A stretch of DNA of 64,000 nt from Fibrobacterota bacterium. GTDB lineage: Bacteria; Fibrobacterota; Fibrobacteria; UBA11236. Positions within the stretch are counted from its first letter, which is position 1. Each line of letters opens with the position of its first letter. Positions 50,516-59,972 of this stretch are shown here, piece by piece. A program made the translations under genes and the position numbers. Where the stretch lies: the NCBI GenBank assembly GCA_028287505.1, contig JAQBPN010000011.1, positions 1-64,000 on the forward strand, read 5' to 3'. Under the pieces are notes generated by a model that saw only the letters and a program-made list of their open reading frames with translations, was not told where the DNA came from and made no database searches.

Positions 50516-51514
50516 TTACTCCCGCGAGGCCGCGAAGCCCCACCATCCGTCCATTTCCACCTCTTGGACGATTCGGAACGGGGCGTTCTCGCGCCATGCG
50601 AGGAAATGGGGTTTGTCCTCCACGCGTTGGCCGGATACGACGAACAGGCCGCCACCGCCGATTCCGGAACCGGATTCCCCGGCGTTGCGGCTCCCCGGGG
50701 AAAGCCGGCTGCGCAGTTGTTCCCGGAACGGCCACAACTCGGTGCGGATCATATTGCAGATGACCACATCGAAGCGCGCGTTCGCTTCCAGGGCGTCGAT
50801 TTCCCCGATCAGGGTCCGGAAGCGGCAGCCGGCGGGCAGCGGATTCAGAACCAGGTTTTCATTCAGGCAGGGACCCACCACGGGATCGATATCCAGGGCG
50901 ACCACGGAAGCGGCGCCCAATAGCCCCGCATACAGGGCCAGGATGCCGGTGCCCGTCCCGATGTCCAGAACCGAACCCCCTGCGACCGGAATGCGTTCGA
51001 GCAAGGTGGCGGCGATGCGGGTGGATTCATGGGAGCCGGTGCCGAAAGCCATTTTCGCCTCCAGGCGGATCACGTGACGGCCGTCCGCGGGGATGGCCAC
51101 CCAGGGGGGCGTCACCACCAGGGAAGGCGTGACTTCCACCGGAGTCTGCCGATCACGCCAACTGCGATCCCAATCTTCGATTTTTTCCTCTCCGTGGGAA
51201 AGATCTTCGCGATCCCCGAACCGGGCGCGGGCGGTCTCCATGGCCTTGGCCGTTCCGAAAAATCCCTTCAGCAGTACGCCCTTGGAGGCCGACGGTATCC
51301 CTTTGGAAAGAGTCGCTTCCCCTCCGGGGGAACCGGATGGCTCTCCGCCGGGGGAACCAAACGGTTCTCCCGCCCGGTCGAGGGGCGGGTTTTCCTCAAC
51401 CTCCTCAATACCGGTCGCTTCCAGTTCGAAGAGCTGATCTTGATCCAGTTCCAGGGAATCGTGCGAGCTACGGAAACTTAGCCACCAATAGGAATCCAAA
51501 TCGAGCCTCCGCAT
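50516..51514 (-). CDS. prmA: Ribosomal protein L11 methyltransferase-like (PrmA family)
   Basis: Methylates L11 (or a similar target) using SAM. A 332-residue protein with N-terminal L11-recognition-like region (LDSYWWLSFRSSHDSLELDQ) and a SAM domain with AKMAFGTGSHESTRIAA (about 185-201) and motif I SVLDIGTGTGILALYAG (about 213-229), then VVICNMI in place of the usual NI(L/I) motif. Between the two domains lies a Gly/Ser/Pro repeat insert (about 60-85; GEPFGSPGGEPSGSPGGE). The ATG at 51514 starts at MRRLDLDSYWW. Plain prmA is usually about 290-320 aa; the insert explains the extra length. Confidence 0.85.
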   Translation of the reverse strand: MRRLDLDSYWWLSFRSSHDSLELDQDQLFELEATGIEEVEENPPLDRAGEPFGSPGGEPSGSPGGEATLSKGIPSASKGVLLKGFFGTAKAMETARARFGDREDLSHGEEKIEDWDRSWRDRQTPVEVTPSLVVTPPWVAIPADGRHVIRLEAKMAFGTGSHESTRIAATLLERIPVAGGSVLDIGTGTGILALYAGLLGAASVVALDIDPVVGPCLNENLVLNPLPAGCRFRTLIGEIDALEANARFDVVICNMIRTELWPFREQLRSRLSPGSRNAGESGSGIGGGGLFVVSGQRVEDKPHFLAWRENAPFRIVQEVEMDGWWGFAASRE

Positions 51515-51642
51515 TCTGTGAAATGGCCTGGAACTGCAAATATAGGCACTTTTCCTTTCATCTTCCGGCCGGTTTTCTATATTAAGCGCCTCAGTCCAAC
51601 CTTCCATGCCGGCCTTGCGCCGGGCCTTGGAAAAGGAGTCCA

Positions 51643-52653
51643 GTGAGCGATTTTCTGACCGCGGTCGTGTCTTATGAGCAGGTGCTCAAAGACGCCCGCG
51701 ATTGCGTCGCCGCGGGATTGGACGAAGTGCATAAAGTCATGCTCGAGGTGGCCGACAACGCTCCCGGTAAGCTTTCCGGCCAATTGAATTCCCTCATCGT
51801 CCGCAAGGGCAAGCGCATCCGCTCCACCTTCCTGTTCCTGCTCGCCTCTTCGGGACGGAACTGGAACTCCGAGCGCGCCGTGCGCGTGGCCGCCGCCATC
51901 GAACTCATCCATCTGGCTTCGTTGGTCCACGACGACATCATCGACGACAGCGATTTGCGCCGCAACGAGAAGACCGCCCACAAGCGCTGGGGCAACCGCA
52001 TGGCCGTCCTTCTGGGCGACTATACCCTGGCCAAGTCCATGGAGATGGTGTGGAGCGATCGCGACCACCGCATCCCCTTGAGCCTGAGCAAGGCCTCCAG
52101 CCGGCTGATCATGGCCGAGGTCATGGAAGTGGAAGGCGCCGGCAATGCGGACCTTTCCCTGGACCAGTATTTCGCCGTCATCGAAGGCAAGACCGCTGCC
52201 CTGCTGATGGCGTGCGGCGAGTGCGGATCCATCCTGGCCGGTTTCGACGAGACCATGGTCAAAGAGGGGAACGAACTCGGCCGGAATTTCGGCATGGCCT
52301 TCCAGATCATCGACGACCTGCTGGATTTCGGCTACGGGGCCGAGAACCTGGACAAGCGCACTTTTTCCGATCTCAAGAACGGATACTTCACCCTGCCTCT
52401 GATCCTGTTCTTCGAATCCTGCGATGCGGCGGAGCGCAAGGAGATGATGGCCCTCCTGACCACCGCCGGTCTGGAAAGCAGCCAGATCCAGATCAAGCGC
52501 TTGCTGGAATCCCGCATGGCCTTCCAAAAGGCCCGCGATATCGCCGTGGCCAAGATCAACGCCTGCATGCCCTTCCTGGAACGCCTGCCGGATACGCCGG
52601 CCTCGCAGCATCTCAAGAAGCTGTGCCGCCTCATGACGGATCGCTCCATCTAA
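51643..52653 (+). CDS. Trans-polyprenyl diphosphate synthase
   Basis: Condenses isopentenyl diphosphate with allylic diphosphates to make long-chain isoprenoids for quinones or carriers. A 336-residue protein with first Asp-rich motif HDDIIDD (Asp97-Asp102), a KRIRSTFL substrate-binding segment (about 57-64) and second motif IIDDLLDF. The residues four and five before the first Asp are small (Ala92, Ser93), which in this family is consistent with a long product. GTG start at 51643 has AAAAGGAG upstream. Could supply chains for menaquinone or for the geranylgeranyl-reductase-family enzyme. Confidence 0.9.
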   Translation: MSDFLTAVVSYEQVLKDARDCVAAGLDEVHKVMLEVADNAPGKLSGQLNSLIVRKGKRIRSTFLFLLASSGRNWNSERAVRVAAAIELIHLASLVHDDIIDDSDLRRNEKTAHKRWGNRMAVLLGDYTLAKSMEMVWSDRDHRIPLSLSKASSRLIMAEVMEVEGAGNADLSLDQYFAVIEGKTAALLMACGECGSILAGFDETMVKEGNELGRNFGMAFQIIDDLLDFGYGAENLDKRTFSDLKNGYFTLPLILFFESCDAAERKEMMALLTTAGLESSQIQIKRLLESRMAFQKARDIAVAKINACMPFLERLPDTPASQHLKKLCRLMTDRSI

Positions 52654-52659
52654 GACTCC

Positions 52660-52679
52660 GGAACCGGAATACCGGTTCC
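52660..52679. terminator. Hairpin between convergent genes
   Basis: An 8-bp perfect stem GGAACCGG / CCGGTTCC with AATA loop starts 7 bases past the polyprenyl synthase stop and lies before the convergent mltG stop. There is no T-tract close by, so termination is only possible. Confidence 0.45.
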
Positions 52680-52692
52680 CGACTCCCAATCC

Positions 52693-53805
52693 TTATTTCT
52701 TTTTGGTCTTGGAAGCCGTTTTTTTCGGCTTGGGCTTGTCGATGCCGCGTTTTTGGCGGTTGGACGCGGCCACGTCCTTGAAATGCACGTGGTTGGAATT
52801 GTCGACGGAGAAGAAATGCTCGCGGGAGCCGTCGTCCTTGGCCACGAAATACATCTTATCGGTTTGCATGGGGTTGAGAGCCGCCAGCAAGGCGCCGCGT
52901 CCGGGATTGCAGATGGGTCCCGGCGGCAGGCCCGTGAACTTGCGGGTATTGTAGGGGGAGTCGCAATTCAGGTCCGAGACGAAGAGCGGTCCGGTGGGTT
53001 TGCGCACCGCGAAGCGGACCGTGGGATCGGCTCCCAGGCTCCAACCCTGGGTCAGGCGGTTGTAGAAGACGCCGGCGATGGGGCTCTGCTCAGCGGCCAC
53101 GGCCGCTTCCTTCTCCACGATGGAGGCCAGGGTGATCCAACCGACCTGTCCGTATTTCCGGTACATGTCGGTCCGCAGGTCGAACTCCCGGGTCACGTCC
53201 TGGAACCGCTTGGCCATCACCTTGAGCACGTCCCGTTCCGTCACCTTCCACGGTAACACGTAGGTATCCGGGAACAGGAAGCCTTCCAGGGACGGCGCGT
53301 CCACATGGCAGGCCTTGGCGAACTCGGAGGAATGGACCAGGGAGTCGAAGCGCAGGCTGTCCAGGGGGAAACGCGCCCTGAGGATGCCATAGGTTTCCCA
53401 GGAGGTCTTGCCCTCGGGGATGGTCACCACCTGGGTGGCCATCTTGCCGCTCGTCAGTTTGAAGGTCATTTCCAGCACGGAGTTGGAGGGGCGGATGTAG
53501 AAGTATCCGGCGCGGATCTTCTTGTCCTGGCCGGAAACCCGGAGGAAGAGGCGGAATACCGTGGCGTTGGGGATAAGGCCCTTGTACTGGAGGTCCTGGG
53601 CAAGGTTGGCCAGGGAAACCTTGGGGAGTACCTCGTACAATACGTCTCCGGAGACGGGATCGGCTTCCAGCCCCGTTACCGCCGCGGACTTGGGCACGGA
53701 TTTGGCGGTCAGGGCCCAGACCATGGCCAGCGCGCCCGCGGCCGCCAGGGCCAGCAAAGCAAAGCCCTTGAAGAGAGAGAATCCTTTTTTTCCCCGTTTC
53801 GCCAT
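52693..53805 (-). CDS. mltG: Endolytic peptidoglycan transglycosylase MltG
   Basis: Cuts nascent peptidoglycan glycan strands at the inner membrane. A 370-residue protein with one N-terminal transmembrane helix (LFKGFALLALAAAGALAMVW), a LysM-like region, and the YceG/MltG catalytic segment LASIVEKEAAVAAEQSPIAG, whose Glu (the first E of EKE) is catalytic. Then FYNRLTQGWSLGADPTV and SPYNTRKFTGLPPGPICNPG, all family hallmarks. The C-terminus is Lys-rich. ATG 53805 preferred to TTG 53808. It lies 106 bp downstream of the polysaccharide cluster on the same strand. Confidence 0.93.
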   Translation of the reverse strand: MAKRGKKGFSLFKGFALLALAAAGALAMVWALTAKSVPKSAAVTGLEADPVSGDVLYEVLPKVSLANLAQDLQYKGLIPNATVFRLFLRVSGQDKKIRAGYFYIRPSNSVLEMTFKLTSGKMATQVVTIPEGKTSWETYGILRARFPLDSLRFDSLVHSSEFAKACHVDAPSLEGFLFPDTYVLPWKVTERDVLKVMAKRFQDVTREFDLRTDMYRKYGQVGWITLASIVEKEAAVAAEQSPIAGVFYNRLTQGWSLGADPTVRFAVRKPTGPLFVSDLNCDSPYNTRKFTGLPPGPICNPGRGALLAALNPMQTDKMYFVAKDDGSREHFFSVDNSNHVHFKDVAASNRQKRGIDKPKPKKTASKTKKK

Positions 53806-53914
53806 CAATGTATCGCCGGTCTGAGGTTAGTCCTGTCCTGAACCAAGTATGGAAATATTATCCACAAATTCCAATTTACCGCCGTTTGCCGCAACGGGCA
53901 GGGAAAGTTCCCCG

Positions 53915-55021
53915 TCAATTATACCCGTGGCGGCCCCGGGAGGCCAGTACCCGGCGGATCTTGTCCGCCACCAGGGCGGGTTCCATCTTCCGCAGGCAGG
54001 AAAAATGGCTGCAGGGGGGCATGGATCCCAGATAGTAGCACGGCCGGCACGGGACGTCTTCCAAAAAGACGGGCGTGGACGTGAGGGGGTTCCATTTCCC
54101 GGGATCCGTGGGACCGAACAGGGTCACGGTCGGCACATCGCAGGCCGCGGCCAGATGCATGGTTCCGGTATCGTTGCCCACCACCAGATCGCAGGCAGCC
54201 ACCTCGCGCTGCAGGGCCTGGAAATCCAGGGTGCCGGTGATGTCCTTGACCTTGCCCTTGGCCATCGCCGCTATCCTGCCGCCCTCCTCCTTTTCATCCG
54301 GGGCGCCGAGAAGGATGAATTCATGGCCCTCCGGAGACATGAGGGTGATCAGTTCCGCGTACTTTTCCCACGGCCATTTTTTCTGGGGCCAATTGAAGGA
54401 CGATCCGAAAACCACTCCGATGCGGCGGCCCTTTGCGACCGGTTCCGGCCCGGATTCGATGGCTTTGGGATACAACGCATCGGGAAGGGAGCCGGGGATC
54501 TCCATGCCCAGCACCCGGTAGAAGCATTGCCATTCGGGCATGTGGCGCGGCAGCGGGACTTCGAAGTCATGGTATTTGGGAAGGGCGCCCTCCACCTGGA
54601 ATCCGCGGGAATAGGGAATGCCTATCAGCCGCTTCAGCACGGGTCCGGTCCCGCGGTACAGTTCCAGATCGATGAACTGGGAATACCGGTTGCGGCGCAG
54701 CCGGATCAGCAAGGCCGCCAGCCGGCTCCACAGTCCGGGATTGAGCAGTTCCAGGATCAGGCGGCGGCCGGTGATGGGCAAGACGTGCACGCCCCGGATC
54801 TCGGGCGCGCGGCGGTATACCTCCGCGATGCGGGACGAAACGAGCATGTCCAGGACGATTTCCGGATGGCGGCGTTTGAATTCCCGGATGGCGTACAGGG
54901 AGACGATGGCGTCGCCCATGCAGCACCATTTGCAGACGAGTACGCGCTGGCGCCCCTCGGGTTCCGGGGGCTTGGCGCGGTTGCGTTCGCGCAAGCGGAT
55001 GAAGGCCAGGACCCCTTTCAT
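53915..55021 (-). CDS. GT9-family glycosyltransferase (heptosyltransferase-like)
   Basis: A 368-residue enzyme of family GT9, which adds heptose to lipopolysaccharide cores or related sugars. N-terminal RVLVCKWCCMGDAIVSLYAI (about 26-45), and the family signature DLVVGNDTGTMHLAAACDVP-TVTLFGPTDP (about 285-313). A Cys-rich segment near the end (CRPCYYLGSMPPCSHFSC) is common in this family. The ATG at 55021 is chosen; in-frame upstream sequence belongs to the next gene. Last gene of the minus-strand cluster, 41 bp after the upstream glycosyltransferase. Confidence 0.88.
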   Translation of the reverse strand: MKGVLAFIRLRERNRAKPPEPEGRQRVLVCKWCCMGDAIVSLYAIREFKRRHPEIVLDMLVSSRIAEVYRRAPEIRGVHVLPITGRRLILELLNPGLWSRLAALLIRLRRNRYSQFIDLELYRGTGPVLKRLIGIPYSRGFQVEGALPKYHDFEVPLPRHMPEWQCFYRVLGMEIPGSLPDALYPKAIESGPEPVAKGRRIGVVFGSSFNWPQKKWPWEKYAELITLMSPEGHEFILLGAPDEKEEGGRIAAMAKGKVKDITGTLDFQALQREVAACDLVVGNDTGTMHLAAACDVPTVTLFGPTDPGKWNPLTSTPVFLEDVPCRPCYYLGSMPPCSHFSCLRKMEPALVADKIRRVLASRGRHGYN

Positions 55022-55062
55022 GGCCGCGTTTTCCAGGGTCCGGATCAGGGCGTTGCTGCGGG

Positions 55063-56241
55063 TCACCGGGGCGTTCCCCGCGCTTCCGGACCCGGAAGTC
55101 CGGAGAAGGCTGCTTCCAGGCGGCGCGCCGCGGCCGCGGGTCCGTAGGTTTCCTCCGCAAGTCTTTTCGATCCGGAAAGGGCGGCCGCTTCCGGAAAGGC
55201 CAGGAACAGGCTGGCCACCGCTTCCGCCATCTGGGCGGGGGAATCCAGATCCCGCGCGGCCAGGGTGGGGAATACCTCCGCCAGGGCGGCCAGGTTCCCG
55301 GTGCGGCTGGCCAGCACGGGTAACCCGCAGGATACTCCCTCGATGGCGGCCTTGCCGAACTGCTCGGCCTGGCGCGGGTTCTCGGCGGTGGGCATCACCA
55401 CCAGGGAGGCGCCGTCCAGGACCGTTTCCAAATCCCCATTGTCGATGTGTCCGCGGAAATCCACCCGGGATTCCAGCCCCAGGTCGCGGACCAGTCCGGT
55501 CAGGCGCCGCCGTTCGGGACCGTCGCCGATGATGCGCAGCCGGTATTCCGGCAGGAGCCGGAGGCTTTCCACCAGCACGTCGACGCGCTTGAGCGGGATC
55601 AGCCGGCCCACGTAGGCCAGGCAACGCCCGGCCGCGTCCGCCCGCAGGGAACGGCGCGGACGGATCCACAAGGGGATGATGAAGACTTTCCCCCGGAAGC
55701 CCGCGGCTTTGATTTGCGCGGCGATTTCCAAGGTGGGGGCGATGCATGCGCGATAGGCGGAGAACGCCGATCGCATCAGGGCGGAAAACGGCCAGGGAAG
55801 TCTTTTGGGCCGGTTCTCGGCGGTGTAGAAGACCAGGGGGATGCCCAGGCTGCGCGCCAGATAGGCCACCTGCCAGGTGGACAGACACCAAGGTTCTTCC
55901 CAGCAATAGATGGCATCCGGTTTCAGGCGGCGCAGCAATCGGCCGAGCCCGATCCACAGGAACAGGGAATTGCGTCCGCCGGCGACGGTGGCAAGCGGAT
56001 GCAGGGCGGGTTCGCCGCTGCCGCCCGGGAAAGGGGCCGGTGCGCGGTAGACGTGTCCCAGCGAGCGCGCTTTCCAGACGCGGGGCAGAATCAGATCCAC
56101 ATGGTGGGAAGTCCAGCCGCGGAACGCCATGCGGTTCTCCTCCGCCGCCAGGGGATGGCCGATCACGGCGAGCTTTCTAGGGCTGCCCGGGCTTCCGGGA
56201 CTCCGGAGGCCATGCGTTCCGGCCGGGATGGGATCAGGCAT
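55063..56241 (-). CDS. GT4-type glycosyltransferase
   Basis: A 392-residue GT-B enzyme. The donor domain contains AYVGRLIPLKRVDVLVESLR (about 222-241), RIIGDGPERRRLTGLV and the EX7E-like region EQFGKAAIEGVSCGLPVLAS. Together these fit transferases that build O-antigen or exopolysaccharide. Its start overlaps the end of the O-antigen ligase-like gene by 8 bp (56234-56241), so it is co-translated. Sugar specificity unknown. Confidence 0.88.
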   Translation of the reverse strand: MPDPIPAGTHGLRSPGSPGSPRKLAVIGHPLAAEENRMAFRGWTSHHVDLILPRVWKARSLGHVYRAPAPFPGGSGEPALHPLATVAGGRNSLFLWIGLGRLLRRLKPDAIYCWEEPWCLSTWQVAYLARSLGIPLVFYTAENRPKRLPWPFSALMRSAFSAYRACIAPTLEIAAQIKAAGFRGKVFIIPLWIRPRRSLRADAAGRCLAYVGRLIPLKRVDVLVESLRLLPEYRLRIIGDGPERRRLTGLVRDLGLESRVDFRGHIDNGDLETVLDGASLVVMPTAENPRQAEQFGKAAIEGVSCGLPVLASRTGNLAALAEVFPTLAARDLDSPAQMAEAVASLFLAFPEAAALSGSKRLAEETYGPAAAARRLEAAFSGLPGPEARGTPR

Positions 56242-57793
56242 GGTGGGTCCCCGGGAAGGAAATCGCGCGTCCTTGGGGCTGCGGGCCCTTGGCAGGCGGG
56301 GCTCCGGCCTCCAGCGTCGCTTGCGCCGCCAGGGCGGCCTTCTCCAGGGCCTCCTCCTCGCGCCATTCGCGGTAGAAGCGGGAAATGCAGCCCATGCTGA
56401 ACCAGAAGAAAATATCGCCCGGGGGCGTGTGCAAATGCGTGCCCGTGAGATTGAGCACGGTGAGCATGAAAATGAGGGTGATGAGCATGCGGACCAATTC
56501 CACCTTGTCCTTGTCCTTGGAATTGGAAATCACCTTCATGCCGCGGTAGAAACCCACGAACACGATGGCCAGGAAACAAATGAAGCCGGGATAGCCTATT
56601 TCACCGAGCACCAGGAAATAATAGCTGTGGGCGTATCCGGTGGTTCCCTGGCCTTTTCCCAGGGGAAAGTAGAGGGAGGTATAGATGATCCCCAGCCAGG
56701 TTTCCATGCGCTTTTGCACGCTGTACTCCTGCAGCGGGTTGGCCAGGGCGGCCGTGCGGTTGGTGATCATGGTTTCGGTCAGGTTGGGATTCTTCTTGTT
56801 CAGTTTGGCGGAGATGACCGCGTTCTGGGCCATGCTGCCGCCGTTGCCGCCGCCGCCCTTGGCGGAGAGGCCCCCGATCCCGGCCGCCATGAGGGCGATC
56901 AGGGTCCATTGCAGCCAGGTCTTCTTGAGGCGCAGAAAGGTTCCGTAGAAGAAAATGCCTGCGGCCACCGCCAGCCAGTTGGTGCGCACGGTGGCGATCA
57001 TGATGGGCGCTATGGAAGAGAGCGTGAGCAGGATCCCGAAGGGCGCCAGATGCCGGCCCTTGGCGAAGATCCAGAATATCCCTAGCATGAAAAGGATGGT
57101 CATGCCGTCGGACATGGCGGCGGGAGACACATAGGTGGAAAAGGGGCGGACCACTCCGTCGATGCGCAGGGTGGTGAAGGTGATGGAATCGAGCCACTTC
57201 TGTTCGAAGCCGGTGAACCCGAAAAGGATCTGGTTGATACCGTAGAGAGCGGTGAGGAAGAGCAGCCAGGAAGAAAAGCCCAGGATGGCGCGGGTCTCCC
57301 TGTAGGTCCGGAGGATATAGCTCCCGGCGAAGAAGAAGAAGACGTAGAGTCCGTTGAACTTGAATCCGTACAGGCCCTCCTGCACGCTCAACTGGGCGCC
57401 CACGAACACCTTGATGAACAACAACAGGGTGTAGATCACGATGAGCACGGAAAAGAGATCCTTGGAGCGCTCCTTGTTCATGATCCAAAGGAGGATCAGG
57501 GCCATGATGAGGCCTCCCATGACTCCGTCGGAAATCAGCATCAGGTAGTCCAGGGTGGGCCTTTCGCTCACCAGGTAATACATGCGCCGGAACATGGGGA
57601 CGAACAGGGGCAGGCAGAAAAGGTAATAGACGCCGATCTTAGGATACTTCAGGGTGGGGATGAGGAAAAAGGCGATGCAGAAAATCGCCGTTTCCAGCCG
57701 GGAAGGAATGTGCACCAGACGATATACGAACCCGGCCCCGAGCAGGAGCAGGAGGGGGAAGATGAGATATTTGAAGAATACGGTTTTGATCAT
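56234..57793 (-). CDS. O-antigen ligase/polymerase-like membrane protein
   Basis: A 519-residue protein with about 11-12 hydrophobic helices, starting at FFKYLIFPLLLLLGAGFVYR. A large periplasmic loop lies between helices near the C-terminal third (SAKGGGGNGGSMAQNAVISA to YSVQKRMETWLGI). It ends with GYAHSYYFLVLGEIGYPGFI, where the His in this loop is typical of the Wzy/WaaL family. It would polymerise or ligate polysaccharide repeat units outside the inner membrane. The C-terminal tail is soluble, Ala/Pro-rich. ATG 57793 overlaps the upstream stop by 4 bp. Confidence 0.82.
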   Translation of the reverse strand: MIKTVFFKYLIFPLLLLLGAGFVYRLVHIPSRLETAIFCIAFFLIPTLKYPKIGVYYLFCLPLFVPMFRRMYYLVSERPTLDYLMLISDGVMGGLIMALILLWIMNKERSKDLFSVLIVIYTLLLFIKVFVGAQLSVQEGLYGFKFNGLYVFFFFAGSYILRTYRETRAILGFSSWLLFLTALYGINQILFGFTGFEQKWLDSITFTTLRIDGVVRPFSTYVSPAAMSDGMTILFMLGIFWIFAKGRHLAPFGILLTLSSIAPIMIATVRTNWLAVAAGIFFYGTFLRLKKTWLQWTLIALMAAGIGGLSAKGGGGNGGSMAQNAVISAKLNKKNPNLTETMITNRTAALANPLQEYSVQKRMETWLGIIYTSLYFPLGKGQGTTGYAHSYYFLVLGEIGYPGFICFLAIVFVGFYRGMKVISNSKDKDKVELVRMLITLIFMLTVLNLTGTHLHTPPGDIFFWFSMGCISRFYREWREEEALEKAALAAQATLEAGAPPAKGPQPQGRAISFPGTHHA

Positions 57794-58869
57794 GGGTTGC
57801 CCGAAGTGCGGGCTTGCGCCATGCGGTAGAGGTCCAGATAGGATGACGCCACCGTCGCGGGCGAAAACCGCCGCGAGAACTCCCTGGCCCGGCGCACGAT
57901 CTCCCTGCGGGAGGCTTCGTCCTTGAGCATGCGGCCCACCAAGGCTTCGGTCATGTCGGGCGGCGCCACGACGCCGGTTTCTCCGTCGCGCACCAGGTAT
58001 TCGCTGCCGGGATGGGGGGCGGTCACCACCATGCATGAGAAGGCCATGGCCTCGATGATTCCCACCCCGAAGCCTTCATAGCTGGAAAGGCACAGATAGA
58101 TCCAACTCTCGCGGTACAGCTTCGCCAGTTGATCCTGGGAAATGCGCGAATGGAAATCCACTCCCCGGTATTCGGTCCGGCCCTTCAACTCCTCCACCTC
58201 GCGCGCGGGGCCCACGTAGCTCAGGCGCAGATCCGGATGGGATTTCCGCAGGCCCAGGAACAGGCCCAAAGCGGCGTCACCCCGTTTGCGCGACCGGCGC
58301 GAACCGAGATAGATGAGACTGGGAAAGGGTGTCTTTTCGGAGGCCACTGGATCGGGTTGTCCGGGAAGCATGCAGGGAATGACCCGGTCCACTCCCGGCA
58401 GGTGGGCGGCCACGTGGGGGGAGATTCCCACCGTGAGGCGGCAGCGGCGGGCTTCCCGTTTTTCCAGCCAATAGGAAAACCCCTGGGCCAGCTTGCCCTT
58501 GAGGTTGCGGGCGTGCCGGTATTCGAGCGCGGCGGTCCCGTAGAAGGTGCGTACGTAGTTCCCGCGATAGCGGATGAAGCCGCCGTCTCCGTGGATGTGC
58601 ACCGCATCGTACCCGTCCATCGCCAGGCGGCGGTACCACAGGGGATACCAGATCCTTTTGAGGAAAGGGGCGTAACGCAAAGCGGTGCGCAGGCCGGGAA
58701 GATTGATGGGCAGGACGCGGTAGCGCGCCTCCGCCGATTGCCTGGAGTGGCTGTAGACGGAAACATCATGGCCCAGATCGGTCAGGGCGTTGGCGAGCCG
58801 ATGGACCTGGATGGCCACTCCCGTAAAGGTGTCGGGAGGGAGATCGCGATGGAGGAAGAGGATTTTCAT
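57790..58869 (-). CDS. GT4-type glycosyltransferase
   Basis: A 359-residue GT-B enzyme. MKILFLHRDLPPDTFTGVAI at the N-terminus (acceptor-side loop), AVHIHGDGGFIRYRG, and the donor domain with IYLGSRRSRKRGDAALGLFL and YEGFGVGIIEAMAFSCMVVT (EX7E motif). It assembles polysaccharide on the cytoplasmic side. The start overlaps the upstream gene (58866-58869) and the stop overlaps the O-antigen ligase-like gene by 4 bp each, so these genes are tightly coupled. Confidence 0.88.
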   Translation of the reverse strand: MKILFLHRDLPPDTFTGVAIQVHRLANALTDLGHDVSVYSHSRQSAEARYRVLPINLPGLRTALRYAPFLKRIWYPLWYRRLAMDGYDAVHIHGDGGFIRYRGNYVRTFYGTAALEYRHARNLKGKLAQGFSYWLEKREARRCRLTVGISPHVAAHLPGVDRVIPCMLPGQPDPVASEKTPFPSLIYLGSRRSRKRGDAALGLFLGLRKSHPDLRLSYVGPAREVEELKGRTEYRGVDFHSRISQDQLAKLYRESWIYLCLSSYEGFGVGIIEAMAFSCMVVTAPHPGSEYLVRDGETGVVAPPDMTEALVGRMLKDEASRREIVRRAREFSRRFSPATVASSYLDLYRMAQARTSGNP

Positions 58870-59972
58870 GCGGCCGCCTGCAGAAACTTCCAGGTTTCCC
58901 GGGCCACCGCCCGGGCCGTGAAGCGTTCGCGCACGTTGTTGAGCTGGGCCTCGCGCACGGCTTTCGCGTTCGCCAGGGGCAGGCCCGCAAGCATGCCGGC
59001 CAGCGATTCGGCATCGCCTTGGCGGAAAGTGGTTTCCGGGAAAAGGGTGAGCTCCGGAATGTGGCCGGAATCGCTTCCCAAGGCCGCGCATCCGCAAAGG
59101 ATGCCTTCGATCAAGGACCGGCCGATTTGTTCCTTCCAATCCGCCATGGTCATGGAGGGCAGGATGATATAGTCCCCAGCCTGGTAGAAGCGGCGCAGGT
59201 CTTCGCCTTCCAGGGCCCCGAGATGGGTCCATTTGCCGCCCGGGGTTTCCGCGCAGCTTTTTTCCAGGGGGCCGCTTCCGGCGCTCAGGACGCGCAAGCG
59301 GGGAAAGCGCGGCAACACGGCTTTCAAGAGCAGCAGTCCTTTCGCCTCCACCATGCTCCCGGCGTAGAGGATGGCCACGTCGTCGTCGGCCAGGCCCAGG
59401 CCGCGCCTGGACTCCCGGATGGAATCCCTCTCCCCGGGAAAGAAGAAGGCTTCCGATCCCCACAAGGGAATCACCCGCGTGGGTTTGGTGAAACCGTTGG
59501 ACTTGAGGATCTCGTCCGCTTCCTTGGACGCGGCGATGCTCCGGGACACCAGCTTCTGGTTGATCCAGGTGGCCAGGCGGTGGTGCCAGCGATGGTAGCC
59601 GGGGGCCTTGAGATTCTGCAGGGCGTAGTTGATCACCCGCACGGGCGGCCAGGCCAGGCGCGCGGCCAGGGCATGCCAGGCCAGACTGGGACGGTCCATT
59701 TCATCCATGATGTAGAGGTAACGCGGGCGGAACGCCCAGAGGTGGAAGGCCAGGGCGGGGACGAAATAGCGGGAGCTCCGCCCGGGAAGGTAGGCCACGG
59801 GAATGATCTCGCATGCGGCGTGGCCTTTTCCGGGACCTGCCTGGAAGGACTTGGAGCCGTGTGTCCAGCTGCGCGGGGACAGTACCCTCACGCGCATATG
59901 CGTGGCCAGTTCCAGGAAGAACTGCCGATAGGCGGGCACCACGGCCCCGGACCAGAGGATGAGCACCTTCAC
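58866..59972 (-). CDS. GT4-type glycosyltransferase
   Basis: A 368-residue GT-B enzyme. N-terminal KVLILWSGAVVPAYRQFFLE; donor domain AILYAGSMVEAKGLLLLKAV (about 225-244), RVLSAGSGPLEKSC and IGRSLIEGILCGCAALGSDS (EX7E-type). GTG start at 59972 overlaps the upstream GT2 stop by 4 bp (GTGA); no ATG fits near the fold start. The specific sugar is unknown. Confidence 0.85.
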   Translation of the reverse strand: MKVLILWSGAVVPAYRQFFLELATHMRVRVLSPRSWTHGSKSFQAGPGKGHAACEIIPVAYLPGRSSRYFVPALAFHLWAFRPRYLYIMDEMDRPSLAWHALAARLAWPPVRVINYALQNLKAPGYHRWHHRLATWINQKLVSRSIAASKEADEILKSNGFTKPTRVIPLWGSEAFFFPGERDSIRESRRGLGLADDDVAILYAGSMVEAKGLLLLKAVLPRFPRLRVLSAGSGPLEKSCAETPGGKWTHLGALEGEDLRRFYQAGDYIILPSMTMADWKEQIGRSLIEGILCGCAALGSDSGHIPELTLFPETTFRQGDAESLAGMLAGLPLANAKAVREAQLNNVRERFTARAVARETWKFLQAAA

